From assembly GCA_020053595.1 (NCBI GenBank), contig JAGVMV010000023.1:1-62021 (forward strand): DNA of 62,021 nt, read 5' to 3'. Positions 54,128-62,021 of the stretch are shown here, in pieces. Origin of the DNA: Thermoleophilia bacterium (GTDB taxonomy: Bacteria > Actinomycetota > Thermoleophilia > BMS3ABIN01). A model generated the notes under the pieces. It saw nothing but the letters and a program-made list of their open reading frames with translations, made no database searches and was not told the DNA's origin. A program made the translations under genes and the position numbers. Positions within the stretch are counted from its first letter, which is position 1. Each line of letters opens with the position of its first letter.

Positions 54128-54793
54128 ATGCTCATTTCGTCCAAAAGTGAATACGGATTACGAGCGCTCCTGGATATCGCAACATGTGAGGATGGCGTCC
54201 CGGTTACGCGCTCAGAAATTGCTGAACGGCAGCAGATTCCGCTTCCATATCTGACACAGGTCCTGCGATCACTGGTAAACGGAGGTCTGTTGAAGAGCAA
54301 TCGTGGCCCCTCTGGTGGCTATTTGCTGAGCCAGGCGACTGATGAAATTAGCATTCTCGATGTGGTTACGCTCCTGCAGGGGCCTGTTGCGCCAACAAGT
54401 TGCGCCGGCGCTGGCGCTTCCGGAGAATGCCAGCGGCTCGACGGTTGCGGCCTTGTGGGTGTCTGGTCTGAGTTGAAGAGTAGTAGCGAGCAGGTTCTCG
54501 GCCAGACGACACTCAGGGATATCCTGACTGGAAACCAGAACGACATATCAGCGGATAAGGAAAGTTTTGTTTCGGAAAAGCTGGATTGCATTGGGGTTCC
54601 GTGTCCCCTGCCAATTGTGCACATCTCTGAAACGATGCGAAAACTCAGCACCGGTGAGGTCCTCGAAGTTTGGGCTGACGACGAAGGGGCAAAAGCTGAT
54701 ATACCCGCCTGGTGCATGGGTACCGGCAACGACTTTATCGGCCGCGAAGAATTTGGCGATCAGATGAAGTTTCTTATCCGCAAGGTGGTCTGA
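54128..54793 (+). CDS. Rrf2-type regulator fused to a TusA domain
   Basis: 221 residues from ATG 54128 (TTG 54125 just ahead is possible). Residues 1-135 are Rrf2: SKSEYGLRALLDIA, ERQQIPLPYLTQVLRSLV, LKSNRGPSGGYLLS, then cysteines in TSCAGAGASGECQRLDGC (C-x7-C-x5-C), near the IscR cluster pattern. Residues 150-221 are a TusA domain: LDCIGVPCPLPIVHISETMR with the CPxP Cys, and ADDEGAKADIPAWCMGTGND. It heads an operon with cysteine desulfurase and IscU, so it may sense Fe-S or persulfide status directly. Confidence 0.88.
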   Translation: MLISSKSEYGLRALLDIATCEDGVPVTRSEIAERQQIPLPYLTQVLRSLVNGGLLKSNRGPSGGYLLSQATDEISILDVVTLLQGPVAPTSCAGAGASGECQRLDGCGLVGVWSELKSSSEQVLGQTTLRDILTGNQNDISADKESFVSEKLDCIGVPCPLPIVHISETMRKLSTGEVLEVWADDEGAKADIPAWCMGTGNDFIGREEFGDQMKFLIRKVV

Positions 54794-54827
54794 CCGGCCA
54801 CGCCGATTTCAAAAGAGGTGAATGAAG

Positions 54828-56069
54828 ATGGATAAGGCTATATTTTTCGACAATGCTGCCACGACACGCACGGATCCGGAAGTTCTTGAGAGTATGAAGG
54901 AATGGCAGGGAGATAATTTCGGCAGCCCGGCGACCCTTTATGCTTTCGGTTCACAGGCCAAGCAGGCCATTGAGCAAGCCCGCCAACAGCTCGCTGACCT
55001 CATCGGTGCCGACCAGAAAGATATTTTTTTCACCAGCGGTGCAACCGAATCAAATAATTGGGCAATAAAAGGTGTTGCTGAGGCCCTCGCAGAAAAAGGC
55101 CGGCACATAATCACCGATCAGGCGGAGCACCATTCCATACTGATGCCTTGTCGCTATCTGGAGAAAAAGGGATGGGAGATTACATACCTGCCAGTTGATG
55201 CCTACGGCCTGGTGAACCCGTCCGACGTGGAGCAAGCGATCAGAGAAGACACTGTCCTCGTTTCCATCGTACATGCAAATCACGAGATCGGCACCATCCA
55301 GCCTATTGAGGAAATAGCATCTATTACCAGGGAAAAAGGGGTTTATCTGCATGTGAACGCAGCCCAGTCGGTTGGCCATATCCCAGTGGATGTAACCGCT
55401 TTGTCATGTGATCTATTATCGTTGTCAGGACACAAGTTCTATGGACCCAAAGGAGTTGGCGCACTTTACATCAGGCGTGGGGTGCGCATCGATCCCTTGC
55501 TGCACGGAGGTGGTCAGGAGAAAAAACGCCGCGCAGGAACTCACAATGTTCCCGGGATTGTCGGTCTGGGCAAAGCCGCAGTGATGGCGCGAAAGAACCT
55601 GGACGCTGAAATCGAAAGGTTATCCGCGCTCAGGGATCATATAATTGAGCAACTTGAGAAAAATATGGATGATATCCGCCTGAACGGGCACCGTACGCAC
55701 CGTTTGCCAAATAACGTAAATATCTCAATTGAGGGTATCGAGGGCGAATCGATTATGTTATCTCTTTCTTATCCAACCGCTGAGAACGCCCGTCCGGTGT
55801 TTATATCTACCGGCTCTGCCTGCGTATCCGGAACGCTTGAACCTTCGCATATTTTGCTTGCACTGGGGCTTCCCGCAGAACTTGCTCACGGTTCTGTTCG
55901 TTTTAGTCTTTCACGACACGACACCAGGGAAGACGCGGATTATGCACTCAAGGCTCTGTTCGAGGTGGCAGACAGGCTAAGAAGCATGTCACCGGTGTAC
56001 AAGCGAGGCGCCAAACAGTGTGCGACCGGAAAATCCGGGGAAGGTTGTGATTGCGAAGCCGCAAGCTGA
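54828..56069 (+). CDS. Cysteine desulfurase (IscS/NifS-like)
   Basis: 413 residues from ATG 54828, seven bases after GAGGTG; ATG 54822 lies too close to that site. FFDNAATTRTDPEVLESM starts the fold; FTSGATESNNWAIKG, AEHHSIL, and LSGHKFYGPKGVGALYI (PLP Lys) follow. The catalytic Cys is in STGSACVSGTLEPSHIL. The C-terminus (CATGKSGEGCDCE) adds four cysteines. It makes persulfide for the IscU scaffold encoded next and possibly for the TusA domain before it. Confidence 0.94.
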   Translation: MDKAIFFDNAATTRTDPEVLESMKEWQGDNFGSPATLYAFGSQAKQAIEQARQQLADLIGADQKDIFFTSGATESNNWAIKGVAEALAEKGRHIITDQAEHHSILMPCRYLEKKGWEITYLPVDAYGLVNPSDVEQAIREDTVLVSIVHANHEIGTIQPIEEIASITREKGVYLHVNAAQSVGHIPVDVTALSCDLLSLSGHKFYGPKGVGALYIRRGVRIDPLLHGGGQEKKRRAGTHNVPGIVGLGKAAVMARKNLDAEIERLSALRDHIIEQLEKNMDDIRLNGHRTHRLPNNVNISIEGIEGESIMLSLSYPTAENARPVFISTGSACVSGTLEPSHILLALGLPAELAHGSVRFSLSRHDTREDADYALKALFEVADRLRSMSPVYKRGAKQCATGKSGEGCDCEAAS

Positions 56070-56106
56070 GCAGATACTTCAAATAATATAAAGAAGAACG
56101 GAGGAC

Positions 56107-56487
56107 ATGATGTATACAGAACAAGTGATGGATCACTTCCAGAATCCCCGAAATATGGGTGAAGTGGAAAAACCGGATGGGGTTGGTGAGGTTGGCAATC
56201 CTCAATGCGGTGATGTCATGCGAATTACGATAAAAGTTGACGATGATGAGCGAATTGAGGATGTCAAGTTTAAAACCCTCGGTTGCGGCGCAGCAATTGC
56301 AACTAGCAGCATGGTGACTGAGATGGCCAAGGGAAAAACGCTGCAGGAAGCTGAGGAAATAACCAAGAAAGCTGTTGCCGAAGCCCTGGGTGGTCTGCCG
56401 CCACAAAAGATGCATTGTTCAAATCTCGCCTCTGATGGTCTAAAGAAAGCAATCGAGGACTATCGTTCGCGGCATAAGGACAAATAA
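56107..56487 (+). CDS. iscU: IscU/NifU-type Fe-S scaffold
   Basis: 126 residues. The three cluster cysteines are in VGNPQCGDVMRI, TLGCGAAIATSSMVTEM and KMHCSNLASDGLKKAI. It receives sulfur from the desulfurase and assembles Fe-S clusters, needed in quantity by AprB and the Qmo subunits. Last gene of the operon; ACGGAGGA precedes the ATG. Confidence 0.93.
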   Translation: MMYTEQVMDHFQNPRNMGEVEKPDGVGEVGNPQCGDVMRITIKVDDDERIEDVKFKTLGCGAAIATSSMVTEMAKGKTLQEAEEITKKAVAEALGGLPPQKMHCSNLASDGLKKAIEDYRSRHKDK

Positions 56488-56575
56488 GTCTGAAGAAACC
56501 CTCCTGAATCATCCACCAGGACAGATAAATCCGCTCTAAAGCCTGTTCACTAACGGTCGATTAGGTACTGAGGTC

Positions 56576-59062
56576 ATGGGCAGGCCTTTTATTACCATAC
56601 TCTTTCTGGGGCGGAACCTGGTGAGTATTAAACTCAAACTCGGCTTGCGTGGCAAGCTGTCCATACTGATTCTTCTTGTAGTGTTGACGCTTTCTGCCGT
56701 CCTCACCTTTTCCACTTCCAGACATCTCGCGGATGCTATGAACAAGGAATACATGCATCGTGCTGAAGTAGTTGCGAGCTTCCTCGAAGCAAGTCTTTAT
56801 TCATCGGATAGATCCAGCACCGATGTTCTGTCTAATGTTCAGACGGAAATCAATAATTTTGTCGCAGCCAATTCGGAATTTAATAAGATCTCGATCTACG
56901 CCGCCAATCAAACGTCACCAAACAACCAATCCGTTGGACCTGTTACGACTATTGCGAGCTCGGATCAAACGGCTGTTGGAGAAGCTGCCAGCGCTAAAGA
57001 CATTGAGCCTATCTTCTCTAACAACACGACATTCGCAGAGGAAGAAGAATCTGAAGATGCGCCAGGAGCTCATCAAACTGTTGAAGAAGGATCTATCGAA
57101 ATGCTGGCGCCGCTGCGGTCACCGCAGGGAAATCCTTTGGCTTCGGTTGGCGTATACCTGGACACCACCCCTCGCGATAGCCTGATTCGTTCTCAACAGA
57201 TACGTTTTGCAATATACATCAATCTGGGACTCATAAGCTTGCTGGTAATAACGTACTTTTCATTAAACCGGCTTTTGATCAAACCGGTAAAATTGCTTAC
57301 GGAAGCAACAAGAACAATTGGATACCCTGACTGGCATAAGCCTCTGGGCATGGAGCGTAATGATGAAATCGGGGACTTGGCAAAAGCATTCGATGATATG
57401 GTCGAATCTCTCAACACTCGCGATGAAGAAGTAAAGCTGCTTCTTGAGGCAAGCGTGGCTGTTTCTTCTGCACTGAAGGTAGACGAAATACTCCAGATTC
57501 TTTGCGAGAAGATATCGGAATCGCAAAAAGTAACGTACTGCCGCATTTCCCTTTATGATAAAAAATCTGAGTCACTGACTATCATGGCTGCAAGCCCAAC
57601 ACGTAACATTTTCGATTGGGAACAGGGAATCGGCGATAGTCTCGATCTTGAGCGAGCACGTCATCATGCGGAGGTTTTCAAGTCTTGCAAGCCCACTGTC
57701 CTGCGCAAGAGCGACCAACTATCCGTCGAAGGGTCGAAAACTGAGTGGGAATGGGCTCTCACTCCTGATACTGAATCAGCATTGCTGCTACCCCTGATTT
57801 CACAGGAAGAAGCAATCGGCGTGGTCACGCTCGGAGAGGTTCGCCGCTGGTCACGTACACCTTTCAGCTCCAAGAAAATCGAATTCTATCAAACACTCAT
57901 GAACCAGGCTGCCGTTGCCATCAATAATGCCGACTTGTATGAAAAAACAGAACGTCATGTAAAAGAACTTTCGGCAATGCACAAAATCAGCCAGGCTTTT
58001 ACCTCCACATTGGACTATCAGGAAGTAGTGAGTGTCGTTGCCCAACGCGTTGGAAATCTCATAGGTGCGCAGTTCGCGTCTGTTCTTCTGGCCGATGACG
58101 ATGGCCGTCACTTGAATATTGTGGCTAGCCACAACCTTTCAGCTGAATATGTGTGGACTATAAACCGAAAGCGTAAGATTCCCATTGGCTTCGGTCCTAT
58201 AGGTATGGCCTTTGCGGAATGCCGGCCCTTTTCAGTGAAAAATATCCAGGAGGACGAAAGTTATGCCCCCTGGAAACACATAGGCAGCATCCAGGGGTAT
58301 TCGTCGCTGGCTGCACTTCCGCTGGTGGCCAAGGGTCAGAGCATCGGTGTGATTTGCATTTACTTTATAGAACCTCGCAATCTCAAGCATCACGAAATGA
58401 ATCTTCTCACCACAGCGGCCAATGAAGCTGCCATTGCTATCGAAAACTCAAGAATATATGAGAATTTGCAGGATGCATTCGTTGGAACCATACGCTCGCT
58501 CGCTGAGACCATCGATGCGAAGGATACATACACGAGAGGTCATTCTGAGCGCGTATCACTTTACGGTGAAGCTATTGCCCGCGGTTTGGGTCTGCAAGGT
58601 ACGGAACTACAGACCATCCGTTACGCCGGCTATCTGCATGATGTCGGCAAAATCGGCATACCGGATGCGATCCTGTCCAAACCAGGCAAACTCACTGTCG
58701 AGGAGTTTAACGTCATCAAGAATCATCCGGTGCTGAGTGAGAAGATTTTAAAACCCGTCAATTTTCCATTTCCGGTACAGTCAATCGTACGACATCACCA
58801 CGAACGTTATGATGGAAAGGGTTATCCAGACAGCCTTAGGGCGGAAGAGATTCCCCTCGGAGCCCGAATTCTCTTCGTTGCAGACGCTTATGAGGCTATG
58901 ACCTCTGACCGTCCCTATCGCAAAGCACTTTCTACACAGATGGCGCTAAGCGAACTGAAAAATAATAAGCAAACCCAGTTTGACCCGAGAGTGGTGGAAG
59001 TATTCGCCAGGATTTTCAAATCCGAAGGTACAACTCAACGAGAATCACAGATGGAGGCCTGA
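56576..59062 (+). CDS. Membrane sensor with HAMP, two GAF domains and HD-GYP
   Basis: 828 residues; GTG 56621 is a possible later start. Two membrane helices (about 30-50 and 205-225) bracket an extracytoplasmic sensor rich in Ser and Glu. A HAMP-like segment follows (about 230-285), then two GAF domains (about 290-445 and 470-620). HD-GYP lies at 625-820: YLHDVGKIGIPDAIL, IVRHHHERYDGKGYPD, ARILFVADAYEAMTSDRPYR, with all metal and GYP residues. It should hydrolyse cyclic di-GMP. Confidence 0.92.
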   Translation: MGRPFITILFLGRNLVSIKLKLGLRGKLSILILLVVLTLSAVLTFSTSRHLADAMNKEYMHRAEVVASFLEASLYSSDRSSTDVLSNVQTEINNFVAANSEFNKISIYAANQTSPNNQSVGPVTTIASSDQTAVGEAASAKDIEPIFSNNTTFAEEEESEDAPGAHQTVEEGSIEMLAPLRSPQGNPLASVGVYLDTTPRDSLIRSQQIRFAIYINLGLISLLVITYFSLNRLLIKPVKLLTEATRTIGYPDWHKPLGMERNDEIGDLAKAFDDMVESLNTRDEEVKLLLEASVAVSSALKVDEILQILCEKISESQKVTYCRISLYDKKSESLTIMAASPTRNIFDWEQGIGDSLDLERARHHAEVFKSCKPTVLRKSDQLSVEGSKTEWEWALTPDTESALLLPLISQEEAIGVVTLGEVRRWSRTPFSSKKIEFYQTLMNQAAVAINNADLYEKTERHVKELSAMHKISQAFTSTLDYQEVVSVVAQRVGNLIGAQFASVLLADDDGRHLNIVASHNLSAEYVWTINRKRKIPIGFGPIGMAFAECRPFSVKNIQEDESYAPWKHIGSIQGYSSLAALPLVAKGQSIGVICIYFIEPRNLKHHEMNLLTTAANEAAIAIENSRIYENLQDAFVGTIRSLAETIDAKDTYTRGHSERVSLYGEAIARGLGLQGTELQTIRYAGYLHDVGKIGIPDAILSKPGKLTVEEFNVIKNHPVLSEKILKPVNFPFPVQSIVRHHHERYDGKGYPDSLRAEEIPLGARILFVADAYEAMTSDRPYRKALSTQMALSELKNNKQTQFDPRVVEVFARIFKSEGTTQRESQMEA

Positions 59063-59176
59063 ACATTCAGTTTTCCAGGAGATATTAATCCGGGCTAGGC
59101 CCTGAAAGTCATACAGGAAACGGTCGTCCGGCACAGAAACAGACGATCATAACCAGAAAGGAAACGGGGGAGCAAA

Positions 59177-60115
59177 ATGAAAACAGTTCTTTACGCATTC
59201 ATTGATCTAATTGGTCAGACTGGAGGTGAAGCGGCCGAGGAAGAGGAAGAGATTATCGTTGTAGCACTCGAAGTGTTTAACCTTGTCGTAGCCATGGTAG
59301 CATTCTATTTTGCTGTCAGGATACTTCCTTCCATATCTCGTGATGTAAGAAAAAGATCATGGCTTTTTCTCAGCCTGGCCGCAATAAGCTTTGGAATCGC
59401 CGAGATTATAGGTGTGCTCCAAGAATTGGGTAGCGTTGGTGTAGAAGGGCTGTACGAGCTCACAGAAGCAGTCTTTGTTGTCATGTTTGCAGTTGGTTTT
59501 TACTACCTGTATACATCGGAACACAAGGAAACGATCAAACTCAAGCGGCAATCCACTACGGACGATCTGACCAGTCTGTATACCCATGGTTTCTTCCAGA
59601 CCTATCTGGTCAATAAGGTCAGTAACCTGAAGACTGATGGTACCAACCTTACCGTGGTGTTCCTGGATATTGATGACTTCAAGCAGTATAACGACCAGTT
59701 CGGCCATCAGGAAGGTGACTACGTTCTCCAGAAGGTCGCCCAAACGATAACGCAAGAAGCACGTGGAGAGGATATAGCTTCCAGGTATGGCGGTGAGGAG
59801 TTCACGCTCATCCTTGGTTGCGACTACGAAACCGCATGCCGCGTTGCAGAAAGACTTCGGTCAAGCGTTGAGGAACGCTGCTCGACATTCGCTGATCCAG
59901 ATATAAAGCGGAGTGTGACTGTATCAGTCGGACTTGCAACGTTCGAAAGAGACGCCGACGCTGGCGACAAGCTGGTGAAAATCGCAGACGCACGGATGTA
60001 CGAAGCAAAACGTCGCGGCAAAAACCAGGTCTATACTGGCGATGTTAACCTCGATGAAGCGGACGCGCGCAATGCTGGCCATGGTACCACGCACCTCGGA
60101 ATAGTCGCAGGATAA
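59177..60115 (+). CDS. Membrane GGDEF-domain protein
   Basis: 312 residues. About three hydrophobic segments in the first 115 residues, then a GGDEF domain: DDLTSLYTHGFFQTYL, VVFLDIDDFKQYNDQFGHQE, and the signature YGGEEFTLIL, so probably an active diguanylate cyclase. An RxxD inhibitory site upstream of GGEEF is not evident. It follows the HD-GYP gene and with it could balance cyclic di-GMP. Confidence 0.92.
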   Translation: MKTVLYAFIDLIGQTGGEAAEEEEEIIVVALEVFNLVVAMVAFYFAVRILPSISRDVRKRSWLFLSLAAISFGIAEIIGVLQELGSVGVEGLYELTEAVFVVMFAVGFYYLYTSEHKETIKLKRQSTTDDLTSLYTHGFFQTYLVNKVSNLKTDGTNLTVVFLDIDDFKQYNDQFGHQEGDYVLQKVAQTITQEARGEDIASRYGGEEFTLILGCDYETACRVAERLRSSVEERCSTFADPDIKRSVTVSVGLATFERDADAGDKLVKIADARMYEAKRRGKNQVYTGDVNLDEADARNAGHGTTHLGIVAG

Positions 60116-60173
60116 CGAGGTCTTAACAAAAAAATGGTTAATTTTGATTTTTTAAGGCCGTTTTTTCAGACGC

Positions 60174-60216
60174 CGATACAAATATTGGGCAGAGAATGGG
60201 TTCTGCCCAAGTATCG
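60174..60216 (+). promoter_or_regulatory. Two-tier hairpin upstream of the DUF4388-like gene
   Basis: Inner perfect 9-bp stem TTGGGCAGA (60185-60193)/TCTGCCCAA (60202-60210) with loop GAATGGGT, outer stem CGATAC (60174-60179)/GTATCG (60211-60216) across an AAATA bulge. It ends 11 bases before ATG 60228. Could be a leader structure or operator. The A/T-rich stretch 60116-60170 holds no gene. Confidence 0.45.
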
Positions 60217-60227
60217 GATGCAGTAAT

Positions 60228-60926
60228 ATGATTCTTTGGGGAAAGATAAGCCAGTTCTCGGTCTTCATGGTACTCCAGCTCCTCGCTGGTTACAGAAAAT
60301 CAGGGCTGTTGGAGCTCGAAGATAACGACGAGCGAGCCATAATCTATCTTAAAGATGGTTATATCGAAGCTGTCTCAGTCCCTCGCTCCGACCACCTTTT
60401 AGGTGCCAGATTGGTTAAGGGCGGATTAATAGCCCAGGCTGACTTGCGTAAAATCATCATTGCATCTGCCCTTAGGGAAAAGCGGGAGTTTCTGGGTATT
60501 ACGCTGATGAATTCAGGGATGATCGAAAAGCAGGTGATAGCTAGTGTCATTTCTGATCAAGCTTATGAAAATACACTGGAACTCTCCAACTGGGTCGAAG
60601 GCACATTTAAATTCGTTATTCCCACAAAACCAGTGGTTTTTCCAATTTCGCCACACATTAATGTGCAGCACCTGTTATTGGAAACCAGCCGCCGACTGGA
60701 CGAAGGACAAAGACCAACCAGGGCCAAACTATCACTACCAGATGAAGATCTGTGTGAATCCTGTACTTCAAGGTGCACCCACGACGAGAAGGACAAGTAC
60801 CTAAAGGACGGCATTTGCCTCTGGCGCAACATGCCTGTAATCGTTAGAGAGGCTATCTTCTCGCCTGATAGGTCAGCTTTAAAGGAAGAAGAGGAAGAAA
60901 AATACTCGGACCTGCCCTTCCTTTGA
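60228..60926 (+). CDS. DUF4388 (PatA N-terminal-like) protein with Cys cluster
   Basis: 232 residues. GKISQFSVFMVLQLLAGYRK and SGLLELEDNDERAIIYLKDG are the start of the DUF4388 fold, common in gliding, type IV pilus and cyclic di-GMP-linked proteins. Near the C-terminus DLCESCTSRCTHDEKDKYL has a C-x2-C-x3-C-(T)H pattern that could bind metal. Function unknown; neighbours argue for signalling. Confidence 0.65.
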   Translation: MILWGKISQFSVFMVLQLLAGYRKSGLLELEDNDERAIIYLKDGYIEAVSVPRSDHLLGARLVKGGLIAQADLRKIIIASALREKREFLGITLMNSGMIEKQVIASVISDQAYENTLELSNWVEGTFKFVIPTKPVVFPISPHINVQHLLLETSRRLDEGQRPTRAKLSLPDEDLCESCTSRCTHDEKDKYLKDGICLWRNMPVIVREAIFSPDRSALKEEEEEKYSDLPFL

Positions 60927-61019
60927 TAAAGGTTCTACGATTCTGTTTTGATCGCGCAATGGTCCCTGCATGGCGATTCGTTGAAAACGTCTCTTGCATA
61001 AAGTAAACTTGGGCTGCCG

Positions 61020-62021
61020 ATGCCATGGCAACCCTTGACTTCTCCCAAAAAAATACTGGCCTTGACCGGGATCCTTCTGGTAATCGCGATGGCCGGCACG
61101 GTTGGCTTTACGCTATTAGAGGATCTCAGCTTCCTCGATTCCTTTTTTACCACCGTAGTATTGATTTCAACTGTTGGCATGGGTGCGCCACCGGAAACTG
61201 GCGGCGGCAAAATTTTGGCGATTTTCATAATCGCCTGCGGTGTGGGAACTCTCGTTTATGCTGTTGGTATGGTTATTGAATTTCTTATTGGCGGTTACCT
61301 GGCTGACTTGCTGGAGGAACGGAGTATGAAAAAGAAGATTTCGGAGCTTAAGGATCACTACCTGATTTGCGGCTATGGCCGGGTTGGCGAACAGGTCGCC
61401 AAAGAATTTTTACGGGCTCGCGAGGAATTCGTTATCGTCGATTCGAACCCTGAAAGCATCGCCAGGGCAAGAGATGACGGGCACCTTCATATCGAGGGTG
61501 ACGCGGCGGACGATGAGGCTTTACACCGGGCTGGCATCGCTCGGGCAAAAGGCCTTGTAGCTTGTGTGGATTCCGATGCGGACAACGTCTTTGTCACACT
61601 TTCAGCCAGGGTTATAGCGCCGGATCTCTGGATAGTTTCCCGAGGCAATACAGAGGAATCGCACAACAAGCTCGAGAAAGCAGGAGCTGATAAGGTCGTA
61701 TCCCCATATGCAATCGGTGGTCGGGAAATGGCGACTCTGATGCTAAAACCCATGGTCAGCGATTATCTGGATGTAGTTACCGGAGGTGGTGAGCTGGAGT
61801 TACGGGTAGAGCAGTTCCAACTTTCTGGCACTTCACCGGTGATCGGCAAAAGTATAAGAGAACTGGATATAAGACAATTTACGGGAGCATCGGTACTCGC
61901 GATCAGAAAACCCGGGGAGCCTTTCGATACCAATCCGAGCCCCGACACACTTCTTGACCCCAATGATATCCTCATAACAGTTGGCACTCTTTCGGAAATA
62001 CAGTCGCTTGAGCAATTGCTC
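61020..62021 (+). CDS. Two-helix potassium channel with TrkA-N (RCK) domain, C-terminus missing
   Basis: Open from ATG 61020 to the window edge (334 codons, no stop). Two membrane helices flank a pore loop with FFTTVVLISTVGMGAPPE; the filter reads TVGMG instead of TVGYG. The cytoplasmic part starts YLICGYGRVGEQVAKEFL (NAD-binding RCK fold) and continues with EGDAADDEALHRAGI and a TrkA-C-like segment (VIGKSIRELDIRQFTGASV). A ligand-gated K+ or related cation channel. Confidence 0.88.
   Translation, partial: MPWQPLTSPKKILALTGILLVIAMAGTVGFTLLEDLSFLDSFFTTVVLISTVGMGAPPETGGGKILAIFIIACGVGTLVYAVGMVIEFLIGGYLADLLEERSMKKKISELKDHYLICGYGRVGEQVAKEFLRAREEFVIVDSNPESIARARDDGHLHIEGDAADDEALHRAGIARAKGLVACVDSDADNVFVTLSARVIAPDLWIVSRGNTEESHNKLEKAGADKVVSPYAIGGREMATLMLKPMVSDYLDVVTGGGELELRVEQFQLSGTSPVIGKSIRELDIRQFTGASVLAIRKPGEPFDTNPSPDTLLDPNDILITVGTLSEIQSLEQLL

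Noticed and set aside
60174-60216. Cyclic di-GMP riboswitch before the DUF4388-like gene
   Set aside because: The hairpins lack the conserved GEMM-type sequence elements; only a simple two-tier stem is present.

Overview
The window reads as chromosomal DNA of an anaerobic, sulfur-metabolising bacterium with mid-to-high GC. Its core is a complete dissimilatory sulfate/APS module (adk, sat, aprB, aprA, qmoA, qmoB, qmoC). Many further sulfur genes surround it: TusA-like proteins, a DsrE-family protein, a ThiS/MoaD-like carrier with its E1 enzyme and JAMM protease, LarE, CysE, CysK, a cysteine desulfurase with IscU, and a split-Soret-type cytochrome. Lipoproteins are frequent and I see no outer-membrane protein, so a monoderm cell is plausible. 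A deep-branching actinobacterial or similar Gram-positive-type anaerobe is my best guess, but no marker in the window settles the phylum.

Layout. 1-6.4 kb: end of a GtrA protein, two multi-membrane glycosyltransferases, a YmdB-type phosphoesterase, GalE and a phosphoesterase lipoprotein. 6.5-10.9 kb: serS and tRNA-Ser(UGA), then a decayed island bounded by a 24-bp repeat of the tRNA 3' end; it holds a histidine-kinase fragment, an intact IS5-family element with 4-bp target duplications, a frameshifted Clp1/Grc3-like kinase and a lone CheR. 11.1-21.8 kb: a metallopeptidase, then the sulfate module ending in a clear terminator. 21.9-25.3 kb: YkgJ-like and VKOR-like proteins, a tRNA cluster, tadA and a HIT protein. 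25.4-29.7 kb: a thioredoxin-like lipoprotein with in-frame UGA at its active site, an ABC exporter, a foldase lipoprotein and an unknown lipoprotein. 29.8-33.1 kb: radical SAM enzyme, TusA, DsrE-like protein, FmdE-like protein and ArsR. 33.1-38.5 kb: PcrA/UvrD helicase, VIT and DUF211 proteins, CysE, a NIL-domain protein and a frameshifted cytochrome. 38.7-42.8 kb: a sulfur-carrier operon under an Rrf2 regulator. 42.9-53.9 kb: archease/RtcB, an MTAP-like phosphorylase, two M23-like proteins, two AI-2E-type transporters, a MurE-like ligase, MetG and TatD. 54.1-56.5 kb: an Rrf2-TusA fusion, cysteine desulfurase and IscU. 56.6-62.0 kb: HD-GYP, GGDEF and DUF4388 signalling proteins, then a K+ channel/TrkA-N protein cut by the window edge.

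How the parts fit. Sat activates sulfate to APS, AprAB reduces APS to sulfite and AMP, and QmoABC links AprAB to the quinone pool; the adjacent adenylate kinase would recycle the AMP. The other sulfur genes route sulfide and persulfide into cysteine, thiocarboxylates and Fe-S clusters, each under its own Rrf2-type regulator.

The most unusual finding is a 98-nt tRNA on the minus strand (23204-23301). It has the 8/5 acceptor/T-stem fold, long D stem and long variable arm of tRNA-Sec, but a GCA (Cys) anticodon and the U73 discriminator typical of tRNA-Cys. It lies 2.2 kb from a thioredoxin-like gene whose first active-site cysteine is replaced by UGA, the classic sign of a selenoprotein. Together they suggest a Sec-decoding organism that also carries a Sec-mimicking cysteine tRNA.
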